This document shows positions 14,702 to 23,181 of a stretch of 42,902 nucleotides of DNA, in pieces. The DNA comes from Microbacterium sp. 18062. GTDB taxonomy: Bacteria > Actinomycetota > Actinomycetes > Actinomycetales > Microbacteriaceae. Within the stretch, counting starts at the first letter, position 1; every line of letters begins with the position of its first letter. The notes under the pieces were generated by a model, which was not told the DNA's origin, did not search any database, and worked only from the letters and a program-made list of their open reading frames with translations. The stretch covers positions 1-42,902 of the forward strand of contig NZ_CACSKB010000038.1 of the NCBI RefSeq assembly GCF_902706225.1, in the 5' to 3' direction. The position numbers and the translations under genes are program-made.

Positions 14702-15739
14702 ATGTATTTCAGTGACCTGCTGCGCGGACTGTTGCGCCGCTGGTATGTCATCGTCGCCGGTTTGCTGCTGGCCGGCGGCGGCGCCTACCTCGTGTTCGAC
14801 GCGGTGCCCGTCCGCTACGAGGCGAACGCGACGATGATGCTGCTGCCGCCCGAGGAAAGCCTCGGCGTGGAGGGCAGCAATCCCTATCTCATCCTCGGCG
14901 GCATGGGTCAGGCGCTGGCCGTGCTCACCACGCGACTGAACGCTCCCGTCACCCGGGACGCTCTTCTCGGCGACGACGATGAGACCGACTACGGCGTGAC
15001 CGCCGACACCACCACCGGAGCGCCGTTCCTCGAGATCACGACCCAGACAGTCACCGAACACGACGCGCTCGCCGTGATCGCCGAGGTGCAGGAGGCGGCA
15101 CGCGCCGAGCTGGAGCGCATGCAGGTCGAGTTGGAGATACCTGCGGAATCCATCATCGGCATCATGGATGTCGCTGCCGACATCGAGGCGACGAGACTCT
15201 CCTCGACGAGGATGCAGCTGACACTCGCGACGGCGACGGTCGGCGCCGTGCTCACGATCGTCGTCGCCGCCGTCGCAGATGGTCTCCTGGCCGTACGCCG
15301 ACGCCGCCGTGTCGCGGCGAACGCGCCGACTCCGCGCGAGCGCGAAGCCTACGAGCCGCTGGCGGCCACAGAGGTGCTCGCCCAGGACGAGTCGACGCAG
15401 AAGGGCTGGAGCATGCGCAAGACATCGCGTCGACGAAGCCGCGTCGACGAAGCCCGCGAGAACGACGCCGACGAGCATGACGTATCCGACGGCAGTGACA
15501 TCGATGCAGAGCATCGGGCCGGAGAACACGGCGGGTGGGCGGATGTCGCCGACGAGCACGAGCCGGCGATCGAAACCGCGCAGACGCACCAAGCGGAACA
15601 AGACACAGAGGGGCATGAGCAGGAACACGAGCAGGACGCACAAGAGGACGACGAGGTGAACGAGTCGGGCGAACAGGAACGTTCCTCCTCCATCGGTACG
15701 CAGCCGGGCAGCGGTGTCATCGGAGCGCCGCGGCGATGA
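14702..15739 (+). CDS. Wzz-like chain-length determinant protein with a long acidic C-terminal tail
   Basis: A 345-residue protein. Residues 1-35 hold the basic start and first helix (RRWYVIVAGLLLAGGGAYLVF), 36-180 the extracytoplasmic domain (RYEANATMMLLPPEES), and about 180-202 the second helix (TLATATVGAVLTIVVAAVADGLL), followed by a polybasic stop. The last about 120 residues are a cytoplasmic tail very rich in Glu, Asp, His and Gln, with more A/T at third codon positions (GAA, CAA, ACA) than the neighbours. A 14-nt tandem duplication (GCGTCGACGAAGCC) lies near 15428-15455. The stop overlaps the polymerase ATG as ATGA, which supports the tail being real. No Walker motifs or Tyr cluster are seen, so it is not a BY-kinase. 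Confidence 0.8.
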   Translation: MYFSDLLRGLLRRWYVIVAGLLLAGGGAYLVFDAVPVRYEANATMMLLPPEESLGVEGSNPYLILGGMGQALAVLTTRLNAPVTRDALLGDDDETDYGVTADTTTGAPFLEITTQTVTEHDALAVIAEVQEAARAELERMQVELEIPAESIIGIMDVAADIEATRLSSTRMQLTLATATVGAVLTIVVAAVADGLLAVRRRRRVAANAPTPREREAYEPLAATEVLAQDESTQKGWSMRKTSRRRSRVDEARENDADEHDVSDGSDIDAEHRAGEHGGWADVADEHEPAIETAQTHQAEQDTEGHEQEHEQDAQEDDEVNESGEQERSSSIGTQPGSGVIGAPRR

Positions 15740-17112
15740 CCGACGTCAGGACCACCCGGAGCGATGAGCCGGTCCGCACCACCTACGACGCAGTCGAGTT
15801 GACCGAGCAGGGCACGCCGAGGAGAGGCTTCGACGCGGCGACGGCACTCACCGTCTACGTCGCCCTGCTGATCCTGATCCCCTCGGACCGGGTTGTCCCG
15901 GGGCTCGGGAATCTGGGGGCGCCCGCCGTGCTGTGGGGGTTCGCCTGCTTCCTCTGGTGGGTCTGGCATGTGCTGTCCCGACGCGAGTCCGACCGTTTGC
16001 GGCGGCCGTCGCCGGTGACGATCGCTGCGCTCGCGTTCGTCGGGACAGTGCTGCTGAGCTATGTGTTCGCGATGCTGAGGGCGGTCCCCGCCGACGAGGT
16101 CCTTCCCGCCGATCGTGGACTGCTGCGGATGATCTCCTTCCTCGGCGTCGTGCTGGTGGCTGCCGACGGCATCCGCTCGTTCTCGCGCCTCATCGTCCTG
16201 CTCAAACGGATCGTCGTGCTCGCCGGGTTCGTCGCGCTCGTCGGCGTCCTCGAGTTCGCGACGGACACCCCCATCGGCAATGCGATCACGATTCCAGGGC
16301 TGAGCGGCTCCGGGGATGCGTCGCTCCAGGTGCGCGGCGAGTTCGTGCGCCCCACCGCGACCGCGGCGCATGCGCTGGAGTACGCCACCATGCTGTCGGT
16401 GGCCTTTCCGATCGCGCTCATGCTCGCGCTCCGCAGCCGCGGCCGCACCCGCGCGACCATGTTCGTGTGCGCGGCCCTGATCGGTATGGCCCTGCTGCTG
16501 GCGGGATCGAGATCGGCGATCCTGGGCCTGGTGATCGGGGTGATTCCGCTGCTCGCCGTGCTCGGCGGGCGAGAGCGCCTCATGGCGCTCTTCGGCGGCA
16601 TCGCCGCGGTCGTCGCGGTCTACGTGACCGTGCCCGGGATGCTCGGCACGCTGCGCAACATGTTCCAGTCCGCAGGCTCGGACACCAGCGTGCTCTCACG
16701 CACCGAGAGTCTGGACGTGTTTGGCATGCTGCTGCCGGTGAGCCCCTGGGTGGGCCGGGGCCTGGGCACTTTGCTGCCCCGATACCAGATCTTCGACAAC
16801 CAGTTCCTGCTGCTGGTGCTGGAGCTCGGAGTGATCGGCGCCCTCGGATTCGTCGCCTTGTACGCCGTCGCGATCGTGTGTGTGGCCGCGTGCCGCACCG
16901 CTCCCCCGACGATCGCCGGAATCGCCGCCGCGCTCGCGGCCGGATGCCTCGTCGCCGTGTCGCTCTCCGCCTTCTTCGACTCGTTCTCGTTCCCCAAGGC
17001 GTTCGGTCTGCTCGCCCTCGCGCCCGGTCTCTGTGCCGCCGTCTGGGGTATCGCGCAGAGCCTGCCGGCGCAGTTCTCTCGCCCGGGCGTCCCAGAAAGC
17101 AGGATCTCATGA
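15736..17112 (+). CDS. O-antigen ligase/Wzy-type polymerase membrane protein
   Basis: A 458-residue polytopic protein with about ten to twelve hydrophobic segments, from ALTVYVALLILIP (residue 37) to FGLLALAPGLCAAVWG (residue 420). Features of the Wzy_C/O-antigen ligase group are the large extracytoplasmic loop with RGEFVRPTATAAHALEYATML (about 202-222), the LLLAGSRSAILGLVIG signature (about 253) and the late VGRGLGTLLPRYQIFDNQFLLLVLELG. It probably polymerises lipid-linked repeat units on the outer membrane face, with the Wzz-like proteins controlling length. Start and stop are both ATGA overlaps with flanking genes, so it is in the middle of a tightly coupled operon (14702-20852). Confidence 0.88.
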   Translation: MTDVRTTRSDEPVRTTYDAVELTEQGTPRRGFDAATALTVYVALLILIPSDRVVPGLGNLGAPAVLWGFACFLWWVWHVLSRRESDRLRRPSPVTIAALAFVGTVLLSYVFAMLRAVPADEVLPADRGLLRMISFLGVVLVAADGIRSFSRLIVLLKRIVVLAGFVALVGVLEFATDTPIGNAITIPGLSGSGDASLQVRGEFVRPTATAAHALEYATMLSVAFPIALMLALRSRGRTRATMFVCAALIGMALLLAGSRSAILGLVIGVIPLLAVLGGRERLMALFGGIAAVVAVYVTVPGMLGTLRNMFQSAGSDTSVLSRTESLDVFGMLLPVSPWVGRGLGTLLPRYQIFDNQFLLLVLELGVIGALGFVALYAVAIVCVAACRTAPPTIAGIAAALAAGCLVAVSLSAFFDSFSFPKAFGLLALAPGLCAAVWGIAQSLPAQFSRPGVPESRIS

Positions 17113-18215
17113 CCCCCGATCTCGGAACCGCATCGGCTGCCGTCCCCCTCGACTATGCGATCGTCGTAGCCACGCGCAACCGTCTCGACATGTTGAAGGT
17201 CTCCCTTCCGCTGCTGCTCGCACAGAGCAGGCCGGCAGGCAGGATCGTGGTCGTCGATCACAGCGACGACCACGCAGCCGTGCGGAAACACTGCCTGTCG
17301 CTGGCCACGACCTCGATGATTCCGCTCGAGGTACACCACGGTCGGCAGGCAAATCTGCCCAGCCAGCGCAACCAGGGGCTGACACGAGTCCGTGAGGCGG
17401 TTGTCGCCTTTCCCGACGACGACTCGCTCTGGTTCCCTGATACGGCGGCTCAGCTCATGGCAGTGTACGAAGCCGACCGGAATGGATGCTACGGCGCCGT
17501 CTCCGCCACCGAGGTGCACGTCCCGCCCCGGGAAGCCGCCCCCGAGCGTCCCCCGCGTGAGGGACACGCCAAGGATCATCCGGCGATCATGCGCATCCGC
17601 AACCGGGTCGAGGCGACCATCGTCCCGCAGCCCTTCAACCTCTTCGGAGCCGAGCGCATCGATGCGCTCGGCTCCGTGGCGGCGACCGATGGGTTGTCGT
17701 ATCCGCTCGTCGAGACGATCGGCGGCTACCTCATGAGCTTCCGCACTGAGGTGGCATCCGGGATCGCCTTCGACGAGTTGCTCGGTTCACGAATCGGCTA
17801 TGCGACGCATGAGGACAAGGACCTCGGGTTGCGAGTACTCGCCGCCGGGAAGCTCATCGCCGCAGCACCCGACGCACACGTGTTCCACAACGCCGCCCCT
17901 GGGCGACGAGCGGACGGCTTCGACTACGGGTTCTTCCACATCCTCAACTACATGTACGCGTGCTACAAGACGGTCGCAGCGTCGCCTCGGGCGCGACGAG
18001 CGATCCCGCGGTATCTCCGGTACAAGGTCTTCCTCTACTCGCTGCGCCGCGCCGACCCCCATGGGCGAGATATCCATCGCGGAGCGCAGGCTGCGCTCAC
18101 CGCACTGCCGGAGATGGCCTCGGCCTCACCCGGGTCGCTCGCTGAGCGGTATACGGCGATCTGCGACCGCAACGGCATAGGTGCTGCCAGAAAGACGGGA
18201 GGAAAGATCCGATGA
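17109..18215 (+). CDS. GT2 family glycosyltransferase
   Basis: A 368-residue GT-A enzyme. YAIVVATRNRLDMLKVSLPLLLAQS opens the nucleotide-binding fold at about residue 16. IVVVDHSDD, the acceptor-side QANLPSQRNQGL, and the AFPDDDSLWFP metal-binding Asp motif (about residue 100) follow. Near residue 236 GSRIGYATHEDKDLGLRVLAAGKLI carries the catalytic-base region (HEDKDLG). The C-terminal helices are basic. It is coupled to the polymerase by ATGA, and overlaps the WsaF-like gene by four bases at its end. The sugar is unknown. Confidence 0.88.
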   Translation: MTPDLGTASAAVPLDYAIVVATRNRLDMLKVSLPLLLAQSRPAGRIVVVDHSDDHAAVRKHCLSLATTSMIPLEVHHGRQANLPSQRNQGLTRVREAVVAFPDDDSLWFPDTAAQLMAVYEADRNGCYGAVSATEVHVPPREAAPERPPREGHAKDHPAIMRIRNRVEATIVPQPFNLFGAERIDALGSVAATDGLSYPLVETIGGYLMSFRTEVASGIAFDELLGSRIGYATHEDKDLGLRVLAAGKLIAAAPDAHVFHNAAPGRRADGFDYGFFHILNYMYACYKTVAASPRARRAIPRYLRYKVFLYSLRRADPHGRDIHRGAQAALTALPEMASASPGSLAERYTAICDRNGIGAARKTGGKIR

Positions 18216-19441
18216 ACGGCAGGATCAGGTCTTTCGTCCGCCGCATCCGGAACAAGTCACCGCGTCAGCTGGCACAGTACGCGGCAGCTCGGCTGTTCGA
18301 AGCGACCAAGGCCGATGAGCGGGGATTCCCCCTGCTATCCCAGGACGTGGCCGACTCGACTCGGCTGAGCGCGCCCCGGCTGACGCCGCAGCAGCCGAAC
18401 GCGCGGCCGCGCATCGCGTGGGTGACTCATCCGCCCAGCCCCGGCTCGGGCGGACACACCACGCTGTTCCGCATGGTCGCCGCGGCCGCTGCGTCCGGCT
18501 ATGACAACACGCTGCTCCTCTATAACCGTCACGCCGGCGACATCCGCGATCACGCCGAGGTTATCCGCCACGCCTGGCCGTGGCTGGATGCCGCGGTCGA
18601 AGAAGCGCCTGCCGCCATCCGCGGTTACGACGCGCTCGTCGCGTCCAGCTGGTCGACCGCGCACGTCATCGCGAGCCGCGCCAGCGAAGGGCGACGACTC
18701 TACTTCATCCAGGACTACGAGCCCTTTTTCAGCCCGCGCGGCTCGGAATACGCCTACGCGGAGGACTCCTACCGGCTCGGCTTCCGCAATCTCGCCCTCG
18801 GCGGCATGGTCCATGCGCTGTTGCGCGACGAGTTGGGGGTCGGAAGCGACCTCATCCCCTTCGGCGCCGACACCAGCGCCTACGTGTTCGCCGGCGAGTC
18901 CGGACAGCGCCGGGGTGTGGGCTGGTATGCGAGACGCCGCAACGATCGACGCGGTTACGACCACGCCGTGCGCGCGCTGACGCTGTTCCATCGACAGTGT
19001 CCGGCCGAGCCGATCCACATCTATGGTGATGTCATAGGCGACACCCCCTTCCCCGCGGTGAACCACGGCAGCCTTTCGCCCGTTGAGCTCAACGCCCTCT
19101 ACAACTCGGTCGTCGCCGGTCTCGCTCTGTCGTTCACGAATGTGTCCCTCGTGCCAGAGGAGATGCTCGCGGCGGGTGCGATCCCCGTGGTGAACGAGGA
19201 CAGATACGCGCGGATGGTGCTCGACAATCCGCACGCCGTGTGGGCGCGGGCGACGCCCGGCGCATTGGCCGACGCGTTGGCCGCGGTGATCGGGCGTCCC
19301 GACCGGGACTCCCGCGCTGCCACCGCGGCGGCGAGCGTCGCAGGACGATCGTGGGCCGCAGCCGGGGCCGCAGTGCTGCGCGCCATCGCCGAGGAGATCG
19401 GCCCCGCTCCCGCTGAGAGACGCGCGGATCATGCGATGTGA
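18212..19441 (+). CDS. WsaF-like GT4 glycosyltransferase (probable rhamnosyltransferase)
   Basis: A 409-residue protein resembling WsaF, the beta-1,2-rhamnosyltransferase of Geobacillus S-layer glycan synthesis. Characteristic parts are WVTHPPSPGSGGHTTLFRMV (about residue 69), YFIQDYEPFFSPRGSEYAYAEDSY (about 167), the FGADTSAYVF segment (about 217), and the C-terminal nucleotide-binding ALSFTNVSLVPEEMLAAGAIPVVNE with the Glu-Glu pair. The family resemblance, together with the rhamnosyltransferase-like module in the 11224 gene, supports rhamnose in the polymer. It overlaps the GT2 before it by 4 bases and the GT4 after it by 11. Donor specificity is inference. Confidence 0.85.
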   Translation: MNGRIRSFVRRIRNKSPRQLAQYAAARLFEATKADERGFPLLSQDVADSTRLSAPRLTPQQPNARPRIAWVTHPPSPGSGGHTTLFRMVAAAAASGYDNTLLLYNRHAGDIRDHAEVIRHAWPWLDAAVEEAPAAIRGYDALVASSWSTAHVIASRASEGRRLYFIQDYEPFFSPRGSEYAYAEDSYRLGFRNLALGGMVHALLRDELGVGSDLIPFGADTSAYVFAGESGQRRGVGWYARRRNDRRGYDHAVRALTLFHRQCPAEPIHIYGDVIGDTPFPAVNHGSLSPVELNALYNSVVAGLALSFTNVSLVPEEMLAAGAIPVVNEDRYARMVLDNPHAVWARATPGALADALAAVIGRPDRDSRAATAAASVAGRSWAAAGAAVLRAIAEEIGPAPAERRADHAM

Positions 19442-20852
19442 GCGACGACCCGCTGCGGCCGCACGCCTGATCGCGGCCGTCAGCGCCCGGTTCTTCGGAG
19501 CGCTCGCGTTCGCCCTCGATCTGCTGCCGCCGCGGTGGCGGTACGGTCACGCTCGCCGTGTGACGACTGCTCTGTTCCGCGCCTCCATACGGTCGGTGCA
19601 AGAGACACGGCGGACAGGGCTCGACGCTCCGGGCCCACCGCTGCCCGAGTCGAAGGCCGAGCTGACCTGCGCGATCCTCTGTGCGCGTCTCGATGTCGGC
19701 GGCATCGGCTCGGTCGTCGAGATCCTCGCGCTCCGATTGTCGGCCCACGGCATCCGCGCGATCATCGTGTGCGACGGTGACGACGACGGCACACGCGCAC
19801 GCCGTCTCCGCGAGCGCGGTGTCGAGGTGCACGCGGCCACGGACATACGTTCAGCGGCGGACGCTCTCTCTCGCGCGCAACCAGATGTGATCCAGCTCCA
19901 CTACGTGGCTCCGCCGTACCTGGAACGAGTTGCGATCCACAGCGGCGTGCCGGTCGTTGCGGTCCTGCACAACACCGAGATCCACTATTCGAAGGAGAGA
20001 TGGCGCGAGTTCTCCGCACAGCTTTCCGGTCTGGCCGACGCAGTGGCAGTGAGCGAGACGGTCCGCGAGTTCCACTCCCGGCACGTGCCGCCGGAGCTGC
20101 GGAGCCGGATTGCCGTGATTCCGAACGGTGTGCCTCCGCACTCGACGGCGGACGCCGGGCAGCGTACAGCAGCACGGCGGATGCTCGGGGAAGCCCTTGC
20201 CTGCGATCTGGAGGAGGACATCGTGTTCCTCTGCCTCGGTCGCTACGATCCGCAGAAGAACGTGGCTGGCACCGTCGCGTCTTTTCTCCGAGCGCTCGAT
20301 GAAGGATGCGACGGGTCGGTGCGGCTCGTGTTCGCGGGCGAACCGTCTGACTGGGTGGAGTTCCGGCGAGCCGACGCGATCCGCCGCGCCCATCTCCGCG
20401 GTGACCGCATTCATCTGCTCGGAAACTCAGATGCCGGCGTGCTCCTGGACGCCGCAGACTCCTTCCTCATGAATTCCTTCTTCGAGGGTTGGCCGGTGGC
20501 GGCGACCGAAGCGCTGGCAGCCGGGCTTCCGCTGCTGCTCAGCGATTCGGGTGGTGCCCGCGAGCTCGTCGCGAGACGGCCCGAGCGTTCGATCCTCGTC
20601 TCCAACGCCTGCGGCGACCCGGCGACTGTCAGCGATGCGAGCGTGCGAGCGGCACGCCGCCGATCGCACCATCAGTCCAACAGCGCAGCCCTCGCAACCG
20701 CGATCGAGAAGACCGCCTTCCGTCTTCGGGATCGACGCGGAGAACACGACGGTATCGCTGCGCACGACGCCGGAGCAGACGGCTGCATCGCCGAGATGGT
20801 CGCTGCGCACGCAGCCGCGCTACGCGCTGCGGCCAAGCGAACCAGCGCGTAG
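19431..20852 (+). CDS. GT4 family glycosyltransferase
   Basis: A 473-residue GT-B enzyme. The N-terminal 70 residues form a basic, partly hydrophobic extension. The acceptor domain begins at TCAILCARLDVGGIGSVVEILALRL (about 79), followed by HNTEIHYSKERW. The donor domain carries FLCLGRYDPQKNVAGTV (about 264), LVFAGEPSDW and the E-x7-E-type NSFFEGWPVAATEALAAGLPLLLSDSGGARELV (about 345-378). The ATG at 19431 lies inside the preceding gene (11-nt overlap), which suggests reinitiation. The last 33 bases overlap the end of the opposite-strand GT4 gene. Confidence 0.85.
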   Translation: MRCERRPAAAARLIAAVSARFFGALAFALDLLPPRWRYGHARRVTTALFRASIRSVQETRRTGLDAPGPPLPESKAELTCAILCARLDVGGIGSVVEILALRLSAHGIRAIIVCDGDDDGTRARRLRERGVEVHAATDIRSAADALSRAQPDVIQLHYVAPPYLERVAIHSGVPVVAVLHNTEIHYSKERWREFSAQLSGLADAVAVSETVREFHSRHVPPELRSRIAVIPNGVPPHSTADAGQRTAARRMLGEALACDLEEDIVFLCLGRYDPQKNVAGTVASFLRALDEGCDGSVRLVFAGEPSDWVEFRRADAIRRAHLRGDRIHLLGNSDAGVLLDAADSFLMNSFFEGWPVAATEALAAGLPLLLSDSGGARELVARRPERSILVSNACGDPATVSDASVRAARRRSHHQSNSAALATAIEKTAFRLRDRRGEHDGIAAHDAGADGCIAEMVAAHAAALRAAAKRTSA

Positions 20853-22082
20853 CACCTCGGTGTCTGCGGTCGCCGCGGCCTGCGGTCGCCACCGCGCCCG
20901 ACGCCCGACGAGCGCGGCGAGCTTTGGGAGCTCTCCGCCGAGGTCGCCGACCCACGCACGCAGCCTGTACGATTTCAGCGCCTGGTCGTACACGCCGGCG
21001 AGCCTGCGCGCCATCGCGTCGAGCCCGAAGTTCTCGGCCGCGAACGCACGCCCGAACCGCCCGAGTCGCTCACGGCGTGCCGGAGCGTCGATGAGCGATC
21101 GCAAGACGGACGCCTGCACCTGCGCCGCATGCTCCTGCACGTCAGGGTTCCAGAAGTTGCGGTGGAACAGGCTCTCCGCGTTCTCGGGTCCGAACACCTC
21201 CGTCGTCCCCCACTCCCCGTGCACGACGACGGGCGTCTCGAAGGCGAGCGAGCGGGCGGCGGAGTTCCCCATCCCCAAGGCGATGTCGGCGGCCGCGTAT
21301 GCCGGTCGGGGATCGTGCATCGCGCCGATGAATCGCACCATCTCACGGCCCGCACGTCGATTGATCTCGTCGCCGAGGGCGCGCAAGCGAGGTTCCTCCG
21401 TGCCTGTCCCGACGACCACGAGCGCGGCGTCGGTATCGGCCAGGTGCTCCATCGCTCGGACGCCCGTCTCGACGGCGAATCCTTTGAGGTACTGGTCGAG
21501 GCGGGAGACGATGACGATGAGCGGCCGGTCGCCCAGCGCTCCGAGCTGGTCGCGGAACGGTGCGGCGAGCCCCGGGTCCGGCGAGTCCGCCGCCAGGTCG
21601 ACCGGAGGACTGATGAACGAGGTGGGCCCCGGCCTGCCTGCCAACTCGTCGCGATGGTAGCCGGTGCCGACGATGAGGGAGTTGTGGCGGTAGACGCTCG
21701 GATCGACGACTGTCTCGTAGGCGGTCTGCACGAAGGGCAGCCGCCCGAACCGGCACGGTCCCCAGTAGGCGTTGCGCGCGCCTCCCCAGGTGCCGTAGAG
21801 GTGGACGAGGTCGGCGCCGATCGCATCGGCGCGTTCCCGGAGCTCGCGGGCGGCGCCGGACGCCACCGTGGCGGGAGGGCGGAAGCCGTGCAGCTCCACC
21901 CCGCGGGCCGCTGCGACCTCCCGCAGGTCCGCGCCGGATGCGGGCAACGAGTCCAGCGGACCGTAGAGAATACTGCGGTAGCCGTGCCGTGCGACCGCGC
22001 GGGCCAGGTCGACGGCGTTGATCTGCGTCCCTCCCAGCGCGAGGCTGTTCACCTGGACGAGGACGGTCTTCTCGGCGCTCAC
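20820..22082 (-). CDS. GT4 family glycosyltransferase
   Basis: A 420-residue GT-B enzyme. Its opening TVLVQVNSLALGGTQINAVDLARAVARHGY is a typical GT4 acceptor domain start. Later come HLYGTWGGARNAYWG, SPPVDLAADSPDPG, the donor-domain LIVIVSRLDQYLKGF (about 186) and VVVGTGTEEPRLRAL, then AADIALGMGNSAARSLAFETPVVVHGEWG near 275. GTG 22082 starts one base after the TAG of the aminotransferase gene, so it is the last member of a minus-strand operon. Its 3' end overlaps the convergent GT4 gene (19431-20852) by 33 bp. Confidence 0.86.
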   Translation of the reverse strand: MSAEKTVLVQVNSLALGGTQINAVDLARAVARHGYRSILYGPLDSLPASGADLREVAAARGVELHGFRPPATVASGAARELRERADAIGADLVHLYGTWGGARNAYWGPCRFGRLPFVQTAYETVVDPSVYRHNSLIVGTGYHRDELAGRPGPTSFISPPVDLAADSPDPGLAAPFRDQLGALGDRPLIVIVSRLDQYLKGFAVETGVRAMEHLADTDAALVVVGTGTEEPRLRALGDEINRRAGREMVRFIGAMHDPRPAYAAADIALGMGNSAARSLAFETPVVVHGEWGTTEVFGPENAESLFHRNFWNPDVQEHAAQVQASVLRSLIDAPARRERLGRFGRAFAAENFGLDAMARRLAGVYDQALKSYRLRAWVGDLGGELPKLAALVGRRARWRPQAAATADTEVLRAGSLGRSA

Positions 22083-22083
22083 G

Positions 22084-23181
22084 CTATGCGCTCCGCAGGC
22101 TGTCGGCGACCAGCTGCTGCTGCTCGGGGGTGAGGTGCGGGAACATGGGCAGCGAGAGTATCTCGCCCGCGGCCCGCTCCGCGATCGGGCACACGCCCGG
22201 ACGATGACCGAGGTGAGCGTAGGCGGCGCTCGAGTACCACGGTTCCGGGTAGTGCAGCGCCGCGGCCACACCCGCCGCGGCCAGATGCGCCAGCACTCGA
22301 TCCCGATCCGCGACCCGGATGACGTACAGATGCCACACATCACTGTTGCCGTCCAGGGAGCGCGGTGTCGCCACTCCTGGGATGTCCGCGAGCAACTGCG
22401 CATACCGGCGGGCCGCATCCTGGCGGAGAGCGTTCCAGGCGCGCAGGCGTCGCAGTTTGGCGCGCAGGGTCACGGCGTGGATCGGATCGAGCCGCGAGTT
22501 CACGCCCACGACCTCATGACGGTATTTGACCTCCGAGCCGTGGTTCGCGAGAACGCGCACGCGTCGCGCGAGCTCTTCGTCGTCGGTCGTCACCGCACCG
22601 CCGTCCCCAGACGCTCCGAGATTCTTCCCGGGATAGAACGACGTGGCCGCGATCGTTCCGAGGCTGCCGGCGGCCCGTCCGTGGCGGAGCGCACCCTGCG
22701 ACTGCGCTCCATCCTCGACGATCGGGATGCCGGCGGCCCGCGCGAGCGGCTCCAGCGCCTCGATCGGAGCGACCTGACCGTAGAGATGCACGGGGACGAT
22801 CGCCCGCGTCCTGTCGGTGATCGCCACCTCGACCGCCGCCGGATCGATCAGCAGGTGTTCCGGGTCGACGTCCACGGGCACGGGGATCGCCCCGATGCGC
22901 GACGCCGCCTCTGCGGTGGCGATGAAGGTGTTGGCCGGGACGATGACCTCGTCGCCGGCACCGACGCCCACCGCTCGATAGGCGAGCTCCAGGGCATCGG
23001 TGCCGTTGGCGACGCCCACGGCCCAGGCCACGCCGACGAAGTCCGCGAACTCCCGCTCGAAGGAGGCGACCTCCTCCCCTCCGACGAACTGTGCGGCCTC
23101 GAACAGCCTCCGCCAGGCCGGAAGCACCTCCGCGGCGATCTCCGCGCTCTGCGCGGCGAGGTCGAGAAACGGTACGGTCAC
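22084..23181 (-). CDS. DegT/DnrJ/EryC1/StrS-family sugar aminotransferase (WbpE/WlbC-like)
   Basis: A 365-residue PLP enzyme of the sugar 3- or 4-aminotransferase fold. Visible motifs are VPFLDLAAQ at the start, ANGTDALELAYRAVGVGAGDEVIVPANTFIAT (about 56-88), IVEDGAQSQGA with the cofactor Asp, and SFYPGKNLGASGDGGAV (about 180-196) with the PLP-lysine in PGKN. HLYVIR and the C-terminal LSLPMFPHLT are also family signatures. A Gfo/Idh/MocA oxidoreductase upstream and a WlbB-like acetyltransferase at 29971 make a WbpB-E-D-like set, so the likely product is a 3-amino derivative of UDP-GlcNAc uronate. GTG 23181 overlaps the flippase stop (GTGA). Confidence 0.88.
   Translation of the reverse strand: MTVPFLDLAAQSAEIAAEVLPAWRRLFEAAQFVGGEEVASFEREFADFVGVAWAVGVANGTDALELAYRAVGVGAGDEVIVPANTFIATAEAASRIGAIPVPVDVDPEHLLIDPAAVEVAITDRTRAIVPVHLYGQVAPIEALEPLARAAGIPIVEDGAQSQGALRHGRAAGSLGTIAATSFYPGKNLGASGDGGAVTTDDEELARRVRVLANHGSEVKYRHEVVGVNSRLDPIHAVTLRAKLRRLRAWNALRQDAARRYAQLLADIPGVATPRSLDGNSDVWHLYVIRVADRDRVLAHLAAAGVAAALHYPEPWYSSAAYAHLGHRPGVCPIAERAAGEILSLPMFPHLTPEQQQLVADSLRSA

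Noticed and set aside
14636..15643. A long minus-strand frame with a strongly hydrophobic start (MCVLLVFLLMPL...)
   Set aside because: It is the antisense image of the Glu/Asp/His-rich tail of the Wzz-like protein; the sense frame has a good start and an ATGA overlap with the polymerase gene. Kept as a finding for the tail only.
14702..15739. Tyrosine autokinase (Wzc/CpsD type)
   Set aside because: No Walker A or B motif and no C-terminal Tyr cluster; the tail is acidic and low in complexity.
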